Origin: Chamaecyparis obtusa
Lineage: Eukaryota > Streptophyta > Pinopsida > Cupressales > Cupressaceae
Assembly: GCA_027943335.1 (NCBI GenBank)
Contig: BSBK01008428.1
Coordinates: 219,501 to 283,500 of the forward strand
Length of the DNA stretch: 64,000 bases
Direction of reading: 5' to 3'
The notes under the pieces: generated by a model
Told to the model about the DNA's origin: nothing
What the model saw: only the letters and a program-made list of their open reading frames with translations
Databases searched by the model: none
Made by a program: the position numbers and the translations under genes
Shown: in pieces, positions 46,251-56,945 of the stretch
Layout: each line of letters opens with the position of its first letter
Position numbering within the stretch: position 1 is the stretch's first letter

Positions 46251-49157
46251 ATCCTAAGACCCATTGCATGCAACATCATTATTATGAACATTATCTACCC
46301 ATGCCATAGCTCTATCTTTGTGTTCAAGGATAGACAATATAGATAGCATATTAATAGGAGCAGAGTGTGGAATCTCAATCTACATAGCCTTAGTATCCTT
46401 TTGCTTATGTGATACATTAGGTGTATTGACCACCCTCATTTTTTCAATCTTAGCCATTGTGTTAACTGGCTTCTCAATCTCACTAGAAAATCTTTCAACT
46501 CCAACTCCCTTAGGCTCATAATTCTTACCTTTTACATTCTTGAATTTCACCATGTGATCACCTTTTGATTTGTTCTCATTGGGCTCTTCAGAGTTGGTAC
46601 TCTTTATAAACATTCCTACAACTTTTCCATTTGTATCCCTTGCCACCATGCCTCTAGTTTTCACTTGGGTAATCATTTCTACAGTAATCCTATCCATCTC
46701 TTCTCTAGAAGGTCTTCTTAAATTTACTACCTCAGAAGAAGAGTTCATGTTACATGTCTTCTTATCAATGTCTTCACAATCAGAAAAAACATCTTGATGA
46801 AAAAGGGCCTGATCGTGCCTCTTCACATTTACATCTACTTCCTCATCAAAATCAGAATCATCTTCATATCCTAGATATGAAGTAGCCATGTTGCATCCAA
46901 CATCATCTTCATCTTCTTCTCGATCTATCTCCTCATTGCCACAATCTTGATTTGCAACCATACAATGTGCAACCACACAATGCTCTGCAAAATGAGGGGA
47001 CTGGCATGCAACACACCAAGGTATGTCCTCCATGACATTTATTGAAGCTTTTTGTAGAGGGTCAAGGACACCTCTCTCATTATTTCCTCTTGCAGCAGGG
47101 ACAATAGGCTTTCCATCCTTCCATTGGGTGTTGTAGGGGTAATTCTGCAATCTATTCTGCTTATTGAAATTATTGCTGAACTGAGGCCTTTCATTGGTAG
47201 GAGCACTGATGTTCCTATTTGTAGGTGCCTTCAAATCCTTGAATGCATTGAGCACCTTATCCAATTTATCTTCTTCTTGCCTCCTAGTTCCAACACTCCT
47301 ATCATTTTCTTTTTTATATTTCTTTTCTCCAAACAACTTTGGATCATCTCTTTTCCCACCAAATTTTCTTGATATCTTCATATTGTTCTCAACATTGACA
47401 ACAATCCTAAAAGCATCTCTGAGAGTTCTTGGTTCCTTGTCCCTCAAAAAATACCCCATCTTTCCACCAAATGCATTGAAGTATGTGGTTAGATAGACAT
47501 TGTCATCTAACCGCATAACTTGGAACAACTTATGCATGCCCTTCTGAAATCTCATATTGAATTCAGCTGCAGACTCATTCTGATTTTTCCTTATGATATT
47601 GAATTCATTCAACATCAAACTAGCATTAGGCCTATCACCATACTGCTCTTTAAAACATCTCTCAAAAGAATCCCAAGTATCAATACATTTATCAGGAAGT
47701 CTCTTAAACTAATCTCTAGCATCCTCCATTAGAGATTAAACAAATAATTTCATGACTACGTCCTCATGCTCTACCTCATAATCATTAAGCATATCAACAA
47801 ATAACCTAAGATGCTCCTCACAACTAATAGCATTATTACTAGAAAATTTAGGTACCTTATCTCTTATATCATTTGGAAAAGCATTTGGGTAGCCTGGTAT
47901 CCCATCAAAACTAATTTTCCTATAGCCTTCTAGTTACATAGGTCTTCTTTGAAATCCTAAACTAGTGTTCCCACTAGAATTATTATTTTTATCTACATTC
48001 CCACCCACTTGCACATTTGACTGTCTATTAGGATCAAGAAATGATTTGGTAGATACATTAGGAATTAGATTACTAGTAGTAGCATTGCTAAGTGGAACAG
48101 TAGTATTCATAGATGGCATACCTAGTTTAGTAGCAAAAGGGCCATAAACATTAGCTGATGAAGCCTTTAAGAACTAGATCTTTCTTCTTTTCTCTACAAT
48201 AGAAGCATCAACTTTAGCTCTTTCCAACTCTTGAGCAAGAGCTTCATCCTCTTTTCTTTTTCTTTCTATATCTGTCTCCCTATTTGATTTAGGTGGTAGG
48301 ATCCCTGGTATTGTCACTAGTTTGTTTATTTGGACACCCACCATCTTCTGCTTTCCTTTTTCATTAATAACTACAGTAGGCCTAGTGATCTGATGTCCAT
48401 TCTTACCCTTAGGCAAAGGAGCATAAATTTGTACTTGTCTGATCACAGGGCCTTCTTCATCAAACTCATGGTCTTGCAACAAGCATTCCTTCTCACTTCT
48501 TAGAGCTTCAAGATCACCAAAAATATCATGCTGCAACACCCTAGGAGCAGAAGCAAGCATCTTGTTTCTCTCCTTCATTTCATTAATTTTTCTTAAAAGA
48601 TATTGCCTCTCTAGTAGAGCATTTACTTTTTCAGCCTCTCTCTCCTCTTCTACCCTTTTGTATATGGCATCCTACTCTGCCAACTGCAACCTAAGTGCAT
48701 TTAGGTCATGTGGATCTATCATATTGTCTTCAGAGCTTGATGACACTTCCACATCAGTAAGATGCTGATATGGGAAATGCACTTGCTGTGGTCTCATGGG
48801 CTCCCTTCTAAAATTATCCTCATCAAGGTCTAAATCAATCTCCAAACCCATCTCTCTGGCTTGTTCCTCATGACCTACAGGTAATGCACCCTTTTCTTGA
48901 AATACAACCTCTCGGGTATCATAAAATTTATCCTCAGAGTGACCACTATCTGATCTAGAAACTCTATCTTGTGAACCTTCCTCACTTGAGGAAACATGTG
49001 GTGCTCTACCTCTAGTATTTCTTTGTTCTCTTATGGGAGCACTAGTAGACTCACCATTCCTCCTGATCCAACTCTTCTTCTCCTATCTAGGTAATTATTC
49101 CAGAGTGACCTCCAGATTGTTTTTGACAAAGGACCTAGTATTCCTCCTTTTGTCCAT
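46251..49157 (-). pseudogene. Element E: gag
   Basis: The frame starts with an ATG at 49,157 (MDKRRNTRSFVKNNLEV) and holds down to 46,380 and on to protease. 48,600-48,700 is a charged coiled-coil-like section (VEEEREAEKVNALLERQYLL). The capsid-like retrotransposon gag block lies at about 47,480-47,880: SLMEDARD.FKRLPDKCIDT, WDSFERCFKEQYGD, ESAAEFNMRFQKGMHKLFQ. A CX2CX3HX4C finger (CVACQSPHFAEHC) lies at about 46,970-47,010, then an acidic tail (EEDEDD). About eight stops interrupt it, for example at 49,095, 48,672, 48,171, 47,932, 47,746, 47,710 and 46,377. Confidence 0.85.
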
Positions 49158-49399
49158 GATTTGCAGTCTATAACACTGGTTCTAACCCTTTTTGAGTCAC
49201 CACCCACCAAGGAAAATCTTTAATTGAATACAATAGGAAAACAAGAGTACACTTTGAAAACTTTTATCTCTAGACTCACCACAATAGAGTCACCATTTTG
49301 TTGGGGACTCAGATGGGCAAATCAATCTGGTCAATAGGATTTTAACTATAACAATATAACCTCAACCAGAGACTCTAACATATATACTTCTTCATTGTT

Positions 49400-49419
49400 G
49401 TTCCCCAATGGAGTCACCA
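49400..49419 (-). promoter_or_regulatory. Element E primer-binding site (tRNA-Arg type)
   Basis: Three bases inside the right LTR the minus strand reads TGGTGACTCCATTGGGGAAC. It differs at few positions from TGGCGACTCCACTGGGGATC, the complement of the 3' end of plant tRNA-Arg(ACG) as I remember it. Tat/Ogre elements use this kind of primer. Confidence 0.75.
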
Positions 49420-49422
49420 TTT

Positions 49423-51922
49423 TGTTGGGAGTTCCCTTTGATCTTCAACTTGTAGATTTATACTTTGATGGATAAGTTTAATATAACTTTGACTCTATCA
49501 CCACTCCAAAGTCTACAAGGAAGAGGGCCAATTAACAAGGATCAACAATGAGATCCTCCTACACTTTGAGCCAAGATGCTTAGGCAGGTGTACCCTTGAT
49601 TCACTTCTTCAAAGGAATCACAAAATATTATACAACTATACCTCTTACTAACTGATTGAAAGATTTTATCATTTAATTTGTATGTGTGATTGATGATGAT
49701 GGACTGCCTCTAGAGAAGGGATCAGTGCCTTAACCAGGGCATAGAGTCACCTACTAGCATACATTAACCAAAAATTCCAACTCAAACATACCTGAATTTA
49801 GGATAAGTGCTTTGCCTATTATCCTTCTCACTCACATATCAGGACATCAAATCCTTATCTAGCCATCAACTCACTGAAACTACCTAAAAGACTTTAATCC
49901 TAACTTTGTTAGGAACTCAAAGATAATCTCAAAATACTCTTTGTTTACCATATGATAACCCACTTTGTGAAATTAACATATATGAGCTCAAGAAAAAAAT
50001 AAGAAGACATACACAAACATGAGATTGGAATCCAAATGTATTCTCATTAAAATTTGCAGAATCAATACATTATCAAACAACAAAATGCCAAAGAAATAAA
50101 CCCAAAATCTACGCTCTCTTTGCTCAGTATAATACCATCAACCACAACCCTTACAAAATATCACTTTTTTCAATATATACCACCACTAGTCATCTTGGAA
50201 TCCTCAAAATAGGATGCAATAAGCTTCGGATGACTAGGGTTAGGGTTTCAACTACCCAACAGTCAAAAAATTTAAAACAGGAGAAGAAATCTAGGCAACC
50301 AGGAGAAAATAGATACTGGAGTGATCCTCAATCATGACAATTTTACTGCGAAGGTACTGAGAACCATGAAAATGCCCAATTTTTCAACCTATTTAGCCAC
50401 CTACAACATGCCTCGAGCACAAAAAAAAACATAGTACAGACCCCTACAAATGATCATGGCCCACCCTGAACCACACTGCAACGGCAAACAAATCATCTCT
50501 TACTAGCTTCAGTCGCTTCTGCATTCAATTTTGGTCCTTTTGGTCACAAGAAACCCTTCACAAATTTGAATTTGAAATCAAATGGTCATTTCCATGGTGC
50601 CAATAGCAAATCAACGGTCCGCATTTGAATCTCAATCAACTATATCTCGCAACCGTTAGATCTCTCTTTTTCGTGGTCTTTATGATTTATCACTTTAATA
50701 TGACCTCATTTACATTTGGCAAACTAGTGACTAAAAGGTAATTGGCCATTTACAGAATACTTTATACTACTGCCAGATATTTTAGTGATTACGCGAATGC
50801 TTGTTCGCTGAACCACCAGCTTTTTTAGAACACCGCTATTTAACTGTGTGAATGAGCAAACCTTTGAAAAATTTTCAGGCCACTAATTTATCAGGACCAC
50901 CAAAGACTAAGGAAATTCACCGGGTCTGCATCAAGAAGATCGACAGTTGTCTCATCTTCACATAGACCTCCAAGATTCCTCCAGATCATAAGACAACCAT
51001 TGGATGAAGAATCTTACCCTACCCTGACGACCCTATGACACCGAAAGAGATCGATGACTGTCTTAAGTTTGCATGTGTCAGAAAAAACCCATCAGATTAC
51101 ACGCTGACTGTCAATGCTCTGCAAGTGTCAGAACCCACTGAACCTCAAAAAACATAGCCCCACTGACAACATATCCAACCATTACTACGTGGACCAATCA
51201 AATACCACCAAATCAGCACACCTAGCATGTGGACCCACTGCACATTATCCCCTCTGAAAAAGGTAGAATCGATGGTCGGCACATGATCTTAAATCTCTAA
51301 CGGATCCCATAAGATCATGCACCCATCATTGATTTTATAACAATGTCAGGACCCTCTGACAAGTTGAAAACTCAGGTCACACTGACTACTGCCACCAAAC
51401 TAATACATGGACCAATGAGAAGCTGCCATTTGTACCTACGTGTCACTTTCAACCCACCTGTTTGAAGCACCGTGTCATAAAGAGAATCAATGACCATCTT
51501 AAGATTACATAGCTCTGACACATCTCATGAGAACTTACGCCCACTGTTAGATCGAGATGGTGTCAGAGCTAGGCCCAGGAAAGAATGAAGTCAAAACATA
51601 GGAAATATTAATCGCTGAGACTTAGGAAAATAAATCAAGGGGGGCTAACATAAAACCCTAGTCACATGATCGCATGACATGAAAAAGGTTCATGCGATCA
51701 TGTGAAAAAGAGGTTAACAATTTAGCACATGCATTTAAAGGTTTTTAAGTGGCCCAAAAAAGTAACTTTAAAATAGAATAGGGCCAGGGCATTACAAAGG
51801 GTTTTTGAACACAACGGCTAGATTTTGAAATTTTACCAAGGGTTTAAGGCTAGAGACCTAAAAACAACTGCAGAGACTAGGGGGAAATGCTACAGCCATG
51901 AAATTTTTTGCACGTGCTAACA
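49423..51922 (-). repeat. Element E 5' LTR (right copy)
   Basis: 2,500 bp with intact TGTTAGCACG start and CTCCCAACA end on the minus strand. Contains a perfect 14-bp palindrome pair CACATGATCGCATG / CATGCGATCATGTG at 51,663-51,704. Confidence 0.93.
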
Positions 51923-51927
51923 GTTCC
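51923..51927. repeat. Target site duplication of element E, right (GTTCC)
   Basis: Second copy of the 5-bp duplication; see 39,405-39,409. Confidence 0.9.
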
Positions 51928-52113
51928 ATGCATGCAAAATTGAAAAATTAAAAGCGTACGAAAAAGGTGCTAAAAATCCTATAAACAAAGAAAAAAAGAC
52001 TTTTCAGAGAGGCAAAGAGGTCCACCTACCGGATGTCCATACTGTCGAGGTCTATGGTGTCTCCGACTATGCTCAAAACAATGAGAACTCATAGGTACCT
52101 TCATTTCTACCAT
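51928..52113 (-). pseudogene. Putative first exon of the antisense PMD gene of element D
   Basis: Read across the excised element E, this is the upstream continuation of PMD copy 2. An ATG at 52,113 opens MVEMKVPMSSHCFEHSRRHH continuing RPRQYGHP, then a GTAGGT donor-like site at 52,029. A possible acceptor (TTTCTATACTGGGTAG) lies in PMD copy 2 near 39,000. The TATA box 75 bases upstream supports transcription from here. No homologous protein is known to me for this short exon, so it is an inference from position and signals. Confidence 0.35.
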
Positions 52114-52186
52114 TTCCTCACTTAGAGGGCTCCACAAGTTTTCAGAAGTCAATGGTGAAAATGATTTAAAAATGACCCTTCCGGCC

Positions 52187-52194
52187 TTTATATA
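52187..52194 (-). promoter_or_regulatory. TATA box for the antisense PMD gene
   Basis: On the minus strand: AGCTATATAAAGGCCGG. A clean TATATAAA with a C/G-rich 3' flank, about 75 bases before the putative first ATG and pointing against the direction of element D pol. Confidence 0.45.
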
Positions 52195-52199
52195 GCTTT

Positions 52200-53110
52200 T
52201 GACCTAATTTTCAAAAGTGCTTTGTTTTTCATGAAAATTGCACCCCTGGCTAATTTTAACTTTTTGAACCCATGATTTAAATTTTTTAGACCTAGGACGG
52301 TCTACTACTTGCATAATCGACCTTCCATCATCATAGAAATCCAATATTCAACTTAACTAATTATCTTACATCAAACTATCAAAATTTCAACTTGGTCAAC
52401 TATTGTCAACTCATGGTTTCACCTAGTCAAACTTGGTCTTCTAGACCTACAAATGATATAGAATGCATTCTCGAACGTGTTTAAACCACTTCTCAAATCA
52501 ATTAACATGCTTCTAAAACTATAACGGTCACTTTTCTTGTCAGGTTTCAATTTTTATCCCGAAGGGGGCATGGTATTGCACATCATTCAAAGTCTGTAAT
52601 CTAATTTGAAATCAAATCTCTCCTCAACAATCAAGACAACAACCACATCTAGTTTCTAATTCATCAAAAAGACCTCATCGCTTGGGGAAAATCAATCATC
52701 GCTTGGGGCATATCAAATTCATCAAGATCCATATCAATATGGTATTCTCTTAATCTTGTAAATTGTATCAATTTTTCGTAACCATCGATTCATTAGTGTT
52801 ATTTCCATGGTTCTTCATAACTGAAGGGTTCAGATGTGATACCAATGTGATTCTTATCAACAATCGGGTCTGGAATCGGTTACTCACTTCTTCGCAATCA
52901 TAAGGTTCAGAATCAGGCATTTTGACACTTCTTCGCAATCATCAGTTCATTGTTGTTATAGTTAACATTATCTTTGGTCATTCAGGACCTAATATCTTCA
53001 GATCTTTCAATCAGTTTCTATCTCATATCACAGTTTCTGTCTCATATCAGTTTCAATTTCAACATCATACACAGACTATCTTTGAACCACTGTGCTTCGC
53101 ATAGTAATTC
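52200..53110. other. Retroelement 3' region, no gene
   Basis: CCGAAGGGGGCATGG at about 52,559 resembles a polypurine tract. TCATCGCTTGGGG occurs twice at 52,676-52,705. CTTCTTCGCAATCAT occurs at 52,889 and 52,927, with nearby repeated GGTTCAGA. These are typical of Ty3 3' ends. No coding. Confidence 0.4.
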
Positions 53111-54380
53111 AAAGAGGGGAAAAATGTAATACCCCAAAAATGACCTATAGGTTCATTTACCTCCTATATCGACACATCAAATGAAATCGACATCAAAGTC
53201 CTAACCTAAGGCACATCGGCACATTATCGAATCTTAATTGATTATCCTAAATTCTACATCGGGGAATATTCCTTATTCCTATTTATGCTAATTATCTTTA
53301 ATTTAATGTTTATTTGGTGATAAATCCTATTTATCCTAAAGTTTGATTAATTGAATATTCTGAATATTTAATTAACTAGATTTAATACTGCCACTTAATT
53401 ATTTAATTGGATTTAATTATATTTATTCTTAAATTGTATTATTTAAATTTTGACAATAAATCAAAAATCTCATGACTAATTGATTAAATTCTCATTTAAT
53501 TAATTAAAGTCAATTGTCAAATTTAATAATAAAGTTTTCAAATAAAAGTTTGATTTAATAATTGATTAACCCATAAATCAATTGTTTTATTTTTAAAATC
53601 AGTTAAGTTGAGGATAAATCACTTTATTTATTTAATTAATTCATAATTAATTATGCACATCCAAAAAGTACTTAAACTTTAAATCAGAAAATCAATTCAA
53701 GTTGTTTTAAAAATAAACTCAACTCTCTTTTGAGTTGAAAGCTGATCTCAACTTCTGATTTAAATTAAAAAGCTGATTTGCATGATTTTGTGAGTTAATC
53801 TATCTCTAAATTCTTGATAACTTAAAAATCAACTTGAGTTTATCAAGAGTGATTTATGGCTTTTTCCATGCACCTCCAAAGTCCTATATTTCTATAAATT
53901 AAAGCCTCAACTCTTCATTTGGATAAATCCACGAATTGCATCCTCACACTAGCGAATTGGTGATCCAAGAATCCATCTTTGTGAATCAAAGCTGTTGTGA
54001 GATTTTCATTGTTTTTGAGCATTCATATCATTTAGCATATCATTATTAGATTAATTGCATGTTATATTAGTTTCTCATATAGAATAGATTCATATCAGTT
54101 TATCTCATCTTATTGCATAGAAAATCCGAAAATATAGATTAATTTCCATTCATCTCATATCTACATTCTGCATTCAAATCCTTTGTTTAGGTGTCATCAA
54201 GGTCACTGATCTTGGTCCAATCTAAGAATATCATACTCGCACCTACTAGAAGGCAGTCAATTGCTTGGTTAGATTAGTTTCCATTTCACTGCATGATTTT
54301 GATTTTAGCTAACCTCTAATGTTTTACTGAAGTGTTGTGTCTATAGCTAGGTAGAAAATTCACACACACATTAAGGACCG
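53111..54380 (+). mobile_element. Polypurine tract and 3' LTR of a truncated LTR retrotransposon
   Basis: AAAGAGGGGAAAAA is followed by TGTAATACCCCAAAAATG at 53,125, a start typical of plant Ty3 LTRs. A TATA-like TTCTATAAATTAAAG lies at about 53,893. The interior (53,300-53,800) is AT-rich. No coding sequence of this element is preserved to the left. The right end is ill-defined, close to the truncated RT at 54,380. Confidence 0.5.
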
Positions 54381-55300
54381 GTACACAAATTTCATTAAAC
54401 CTTCTAATAAACTTCCTATAGAATCGGGCTAACCCATGGAAGCTTCTAACTCCAGTCCCTATCTTGGGAGTAGGCCAACTGATAATGGCTTCAACCTTAC
54501 TCTTATCCATATTCAAGTCACCTTGGGACACTACAAATCCTAGGTAGAAGAGTTCTTGTTTCATAAACTCACTCTTTTCAAGGGTTATGGTGAGCTTCTC
54601 ATCTTGAATTTTCTTCAACACAAGTTCTAGGTGTTTCATATGGTCCTCCTTTGTATTACTAAAGACTAAGATGTCATCTAGATACACCACTACAAATACT
54701 CCTATATAGTCCTTTAAGACCTCATTCATAACCCTCATGAAGGTGCTAGGTGCATTTGTGAGGCCAAAAATCATTTTGAGACCTTCTATGGTTTTGAATG
54801 CATATTTCTACTCATCCCCCCTTTCATCTCGATTTGATAGTACCCACTCTTTAGGTCTATCTTGGATTATTATTTAGCACCCCCTAGAAAATCCATTAGG
54901 TCTTCTATCCTAGGGATAGGGAACCTATACCTGATCGTGATCCAACTGATTTCTATTGAGTCAATGCACATCCTTCACGTGCATCCCTTCTTGGGTGCTA
55001 GAACAACTGGTACAACACAAGGGCTTATTCTCTTCCTTATCAAACCTTGATCCAAAATTTCTTCAACTTGCCTTGCTATCTCCTTGTTTTGTTCTAGTGT
55101 CACCTTGTAGGCAGCCTTGTTAGGCAGTGATTCCCCTAGTACAAAGTCAATCTGATGACTGATTTCTCTGTATGGTAGTAATGTAGCTAGTGTACCATCA
55201 CTAATAATGTCCTTGAACTGGTCTAACAATTTCTTTACTTCTGTTGGCATAGGTGACCGATTAGGTGACTTATCCTCCTTGGGCTTCAACATGATAGCAT
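54381..55300 (-). pseudogene. Chromovirus element C: reverse transcriptase (truncated)
   Basis: Minus strand: KKLLDQFKDIISDGTLATLL, YREISHQIDFVLGESLPNKA, VEEILDQGLIRKRISPCVVP, VVLAPKKG, then, after a frameshift near 54,850-54,970, IFGLTNAPSTFMRVMNEVLK, VVYLDDILVFSNTKEDHMKH and LYLGFVVSQ-like FYLGFVVSQGDLNMDKSKVE. YLDD is intact. It breaks off after FYRKFIRRFNEIC at about 54,380. RNase H and integrase are not on this side; an integrase of the same family lies beyond the LTR at 59-60.4 kb. Confidence 0.88.
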
Positions 55301-55850
55301 AGCCAACTTATTCTCCTTCTTTCATGTCTTGTTGGAACTATTTCCCACTCATTAGGAGTGCATTTGAATCCACCTTCTCTAGTGCATCTCAATTAAAGAC
55401 TACATCTTGTAAGTTACTCCATTCTTCTTAAATGAGTACTTGTTCTCCTTGCAATGGTGTACTATCTCCCTATCATATTGCCATGGTCTGCCAAGAAACA
55501 CATGGCATGCATCCATTGGTAACACATCAATAAGTATTATATATTGATACTTGCCTATGGTGAACTCAATCCATACTTATTCATTAACCAATATATTATG
55601 CCCCTTATTCAACCAAGTGACCTTGTAGAGACACACATGAGGAATCTTGGTGAGTTTCAACTCTTTTACTGCCTCCTCTGAAATGGCATTGTCAGTAGAC
55701 CTGGAATCAATTATAACCCTACATACTTTACCTAGTATCTTGCACTTGACCCTAAAAAGATCCCTTGTCTATTTATTTTTATCCTCTTGTGCATATGAAA
55801 TCTTTTTCTCACCTTGTGAAGATGATGGCTTATTAGGACACCTATATGCA
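55301..55850 (-). pseudogene. Element C: aspartic protease
   Basis: Near 55,690-55,730 the minus strand reads VCRVIIDSRSTDNAISEEAV: the DSGSTDN active site with G changed to R. The flap and C-terminal part follow (VFLGRPWQYDREIVHHCKEN). Several stops. Confidence 0.7.
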
Positions 55851-56929
55851 GGGTGAACCAACTCCCCACAATTATAAAACTTCATGGAAGAAAAATGAGA
55901 GCATCCCCAAATCCACCTGATCTACATCTTCCACCATTGAGGAACTCCTACCTCAGTATCCTCCTCTGCTTTTTGACTCATGGGATTTTTCACCAAACTT
56001 AGAATTACCTTGGCCTTTGGTCTCATTGCTTCTTCCACTAGGACCTCCTCTATATCCACCTCTAGAGCCTCTACCTCTTCCTCTACCTCTACTATTTGTA
56101 TCTTGTTTTTTTTTCAACTTTTCCTCCTCTTTAATAGCCATCTGATAACAACTATGGAGAGTAGTTAGTGTAAAGAGACTCAACTCTTATTGTATATTCT
56201 ATCTAAGGTCATTTAGATACCTAGAAACCTTAATGCTTTCCATTTCTTGCACTCTAGACCTAAGGCTTAGTTTTTGGAATTCTTCTATATAGGTAGCCAC
56301 ATATAAATCTTTTGTTTGAGATTTTGCCTCTTCTTATGCAATTAGATGTCAGAATCTTCTGATAGATAGTTTTCCTTTACCTTAGCCACCATAGTCTTCC
56401 AATGGGTTATTGGTTTCTTTCCTTCCTTCTCTCTTTCTTCTTCCAAGAACTTCCACCATATTAGTGCTTGTCCTCTTAGCCTTGATTTGGTTGTCTTCTC
56501 CTTTTAGGCCTCTGTAACCCCATCACATTCAAAGTGATTCTCCATTCCCTCAATCCACTCTATAACCAATTCTACATCCATTATTCCAGTTAAAAACATA
56601 ATGCCTGCTAGTGCCTTGCAACTAAGTGCCTTGAAGGATTTTAGAAAATGTTCCTCTATTAATGGAGGGTCTGGTTCAGGTTCTATTTCTTCTTCTATTT
56701 GACTCTTACCTTTTTATTTGTCCACTTGAACTATTCTTTCATCTTTATTGTAGTCTTTGCACCCTCTTCTAGCGTGTGCTTTATTTCTTCTAGAACTACT
56801 TCAAGAAGTCTATTCCTTTCTTGTTTCTCTGTCAAATCTCTAGCTAGTTATGCATTATTCACCATGGTGCTTTCTCCTATGGATTCACTTTCCTTTGTCA
56901 TACACTTCTCAATTCCCAAGCCTTTTATT
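55851..56929 (-). pseudogene. Element C: gag
   Basis: Starts shortly after the PBS (MTKESESIGESTMVNNA...). Later recognisable parts are YVATYIEEFQKLSLRSRVQE, VSRYLNDLR and FTLTTLHSCYQMAIKEEEKL, followed by an Arg/Gly-rich section (RGRGRGRGSRGGYRGG) at about 56,030-56,110 and a degraded zinc-knuckle zone. Stops and shifts throughout. Confidence 0.75.
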
Positions 56930-56942
56930 GGCTATGATACCA
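56930..56942 (-). promoter_or_regulatory. Element C primer-binding site (initiator tRNA-Met type)
   Basis: Minus strand TGGTATCATAGCC, one mismatch from TGGTATCAGAGCC, the common plant LTR-retrotransposon primer site. It lies three bases inside the LTR end CCCCACCA. Confidence 0.85.
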
Positions 56943-56945
56943 ATT

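Larger units (their letters stand above)
39410..51922 (-). mobile_element. Element E: structurally complete Tat-lineage Ty3/gypsy retrotransposon (12,513 bp)
   Basis: Two LTRs of 2,506 and 2,500 bp flank a 7.5-kb interior on the minus strand. The right LTR keeps TG...CA ends; the left one reads TA at its inner edge. GTTCC is duplicated at both sides. The interior holds a tRNA-Arg-type PBS and one long gag-protease-aRNH-RT-gRNH-integrase frame (49,157 to 42,139) with about 21 in-frame stops and one frameshift. The LTRs differ by scattered substitutions, several per 100 bases by eye, so it is old and defective. It is inserted in the 5' part of the antisense PMD gene of element D. Confidence 0.93.
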
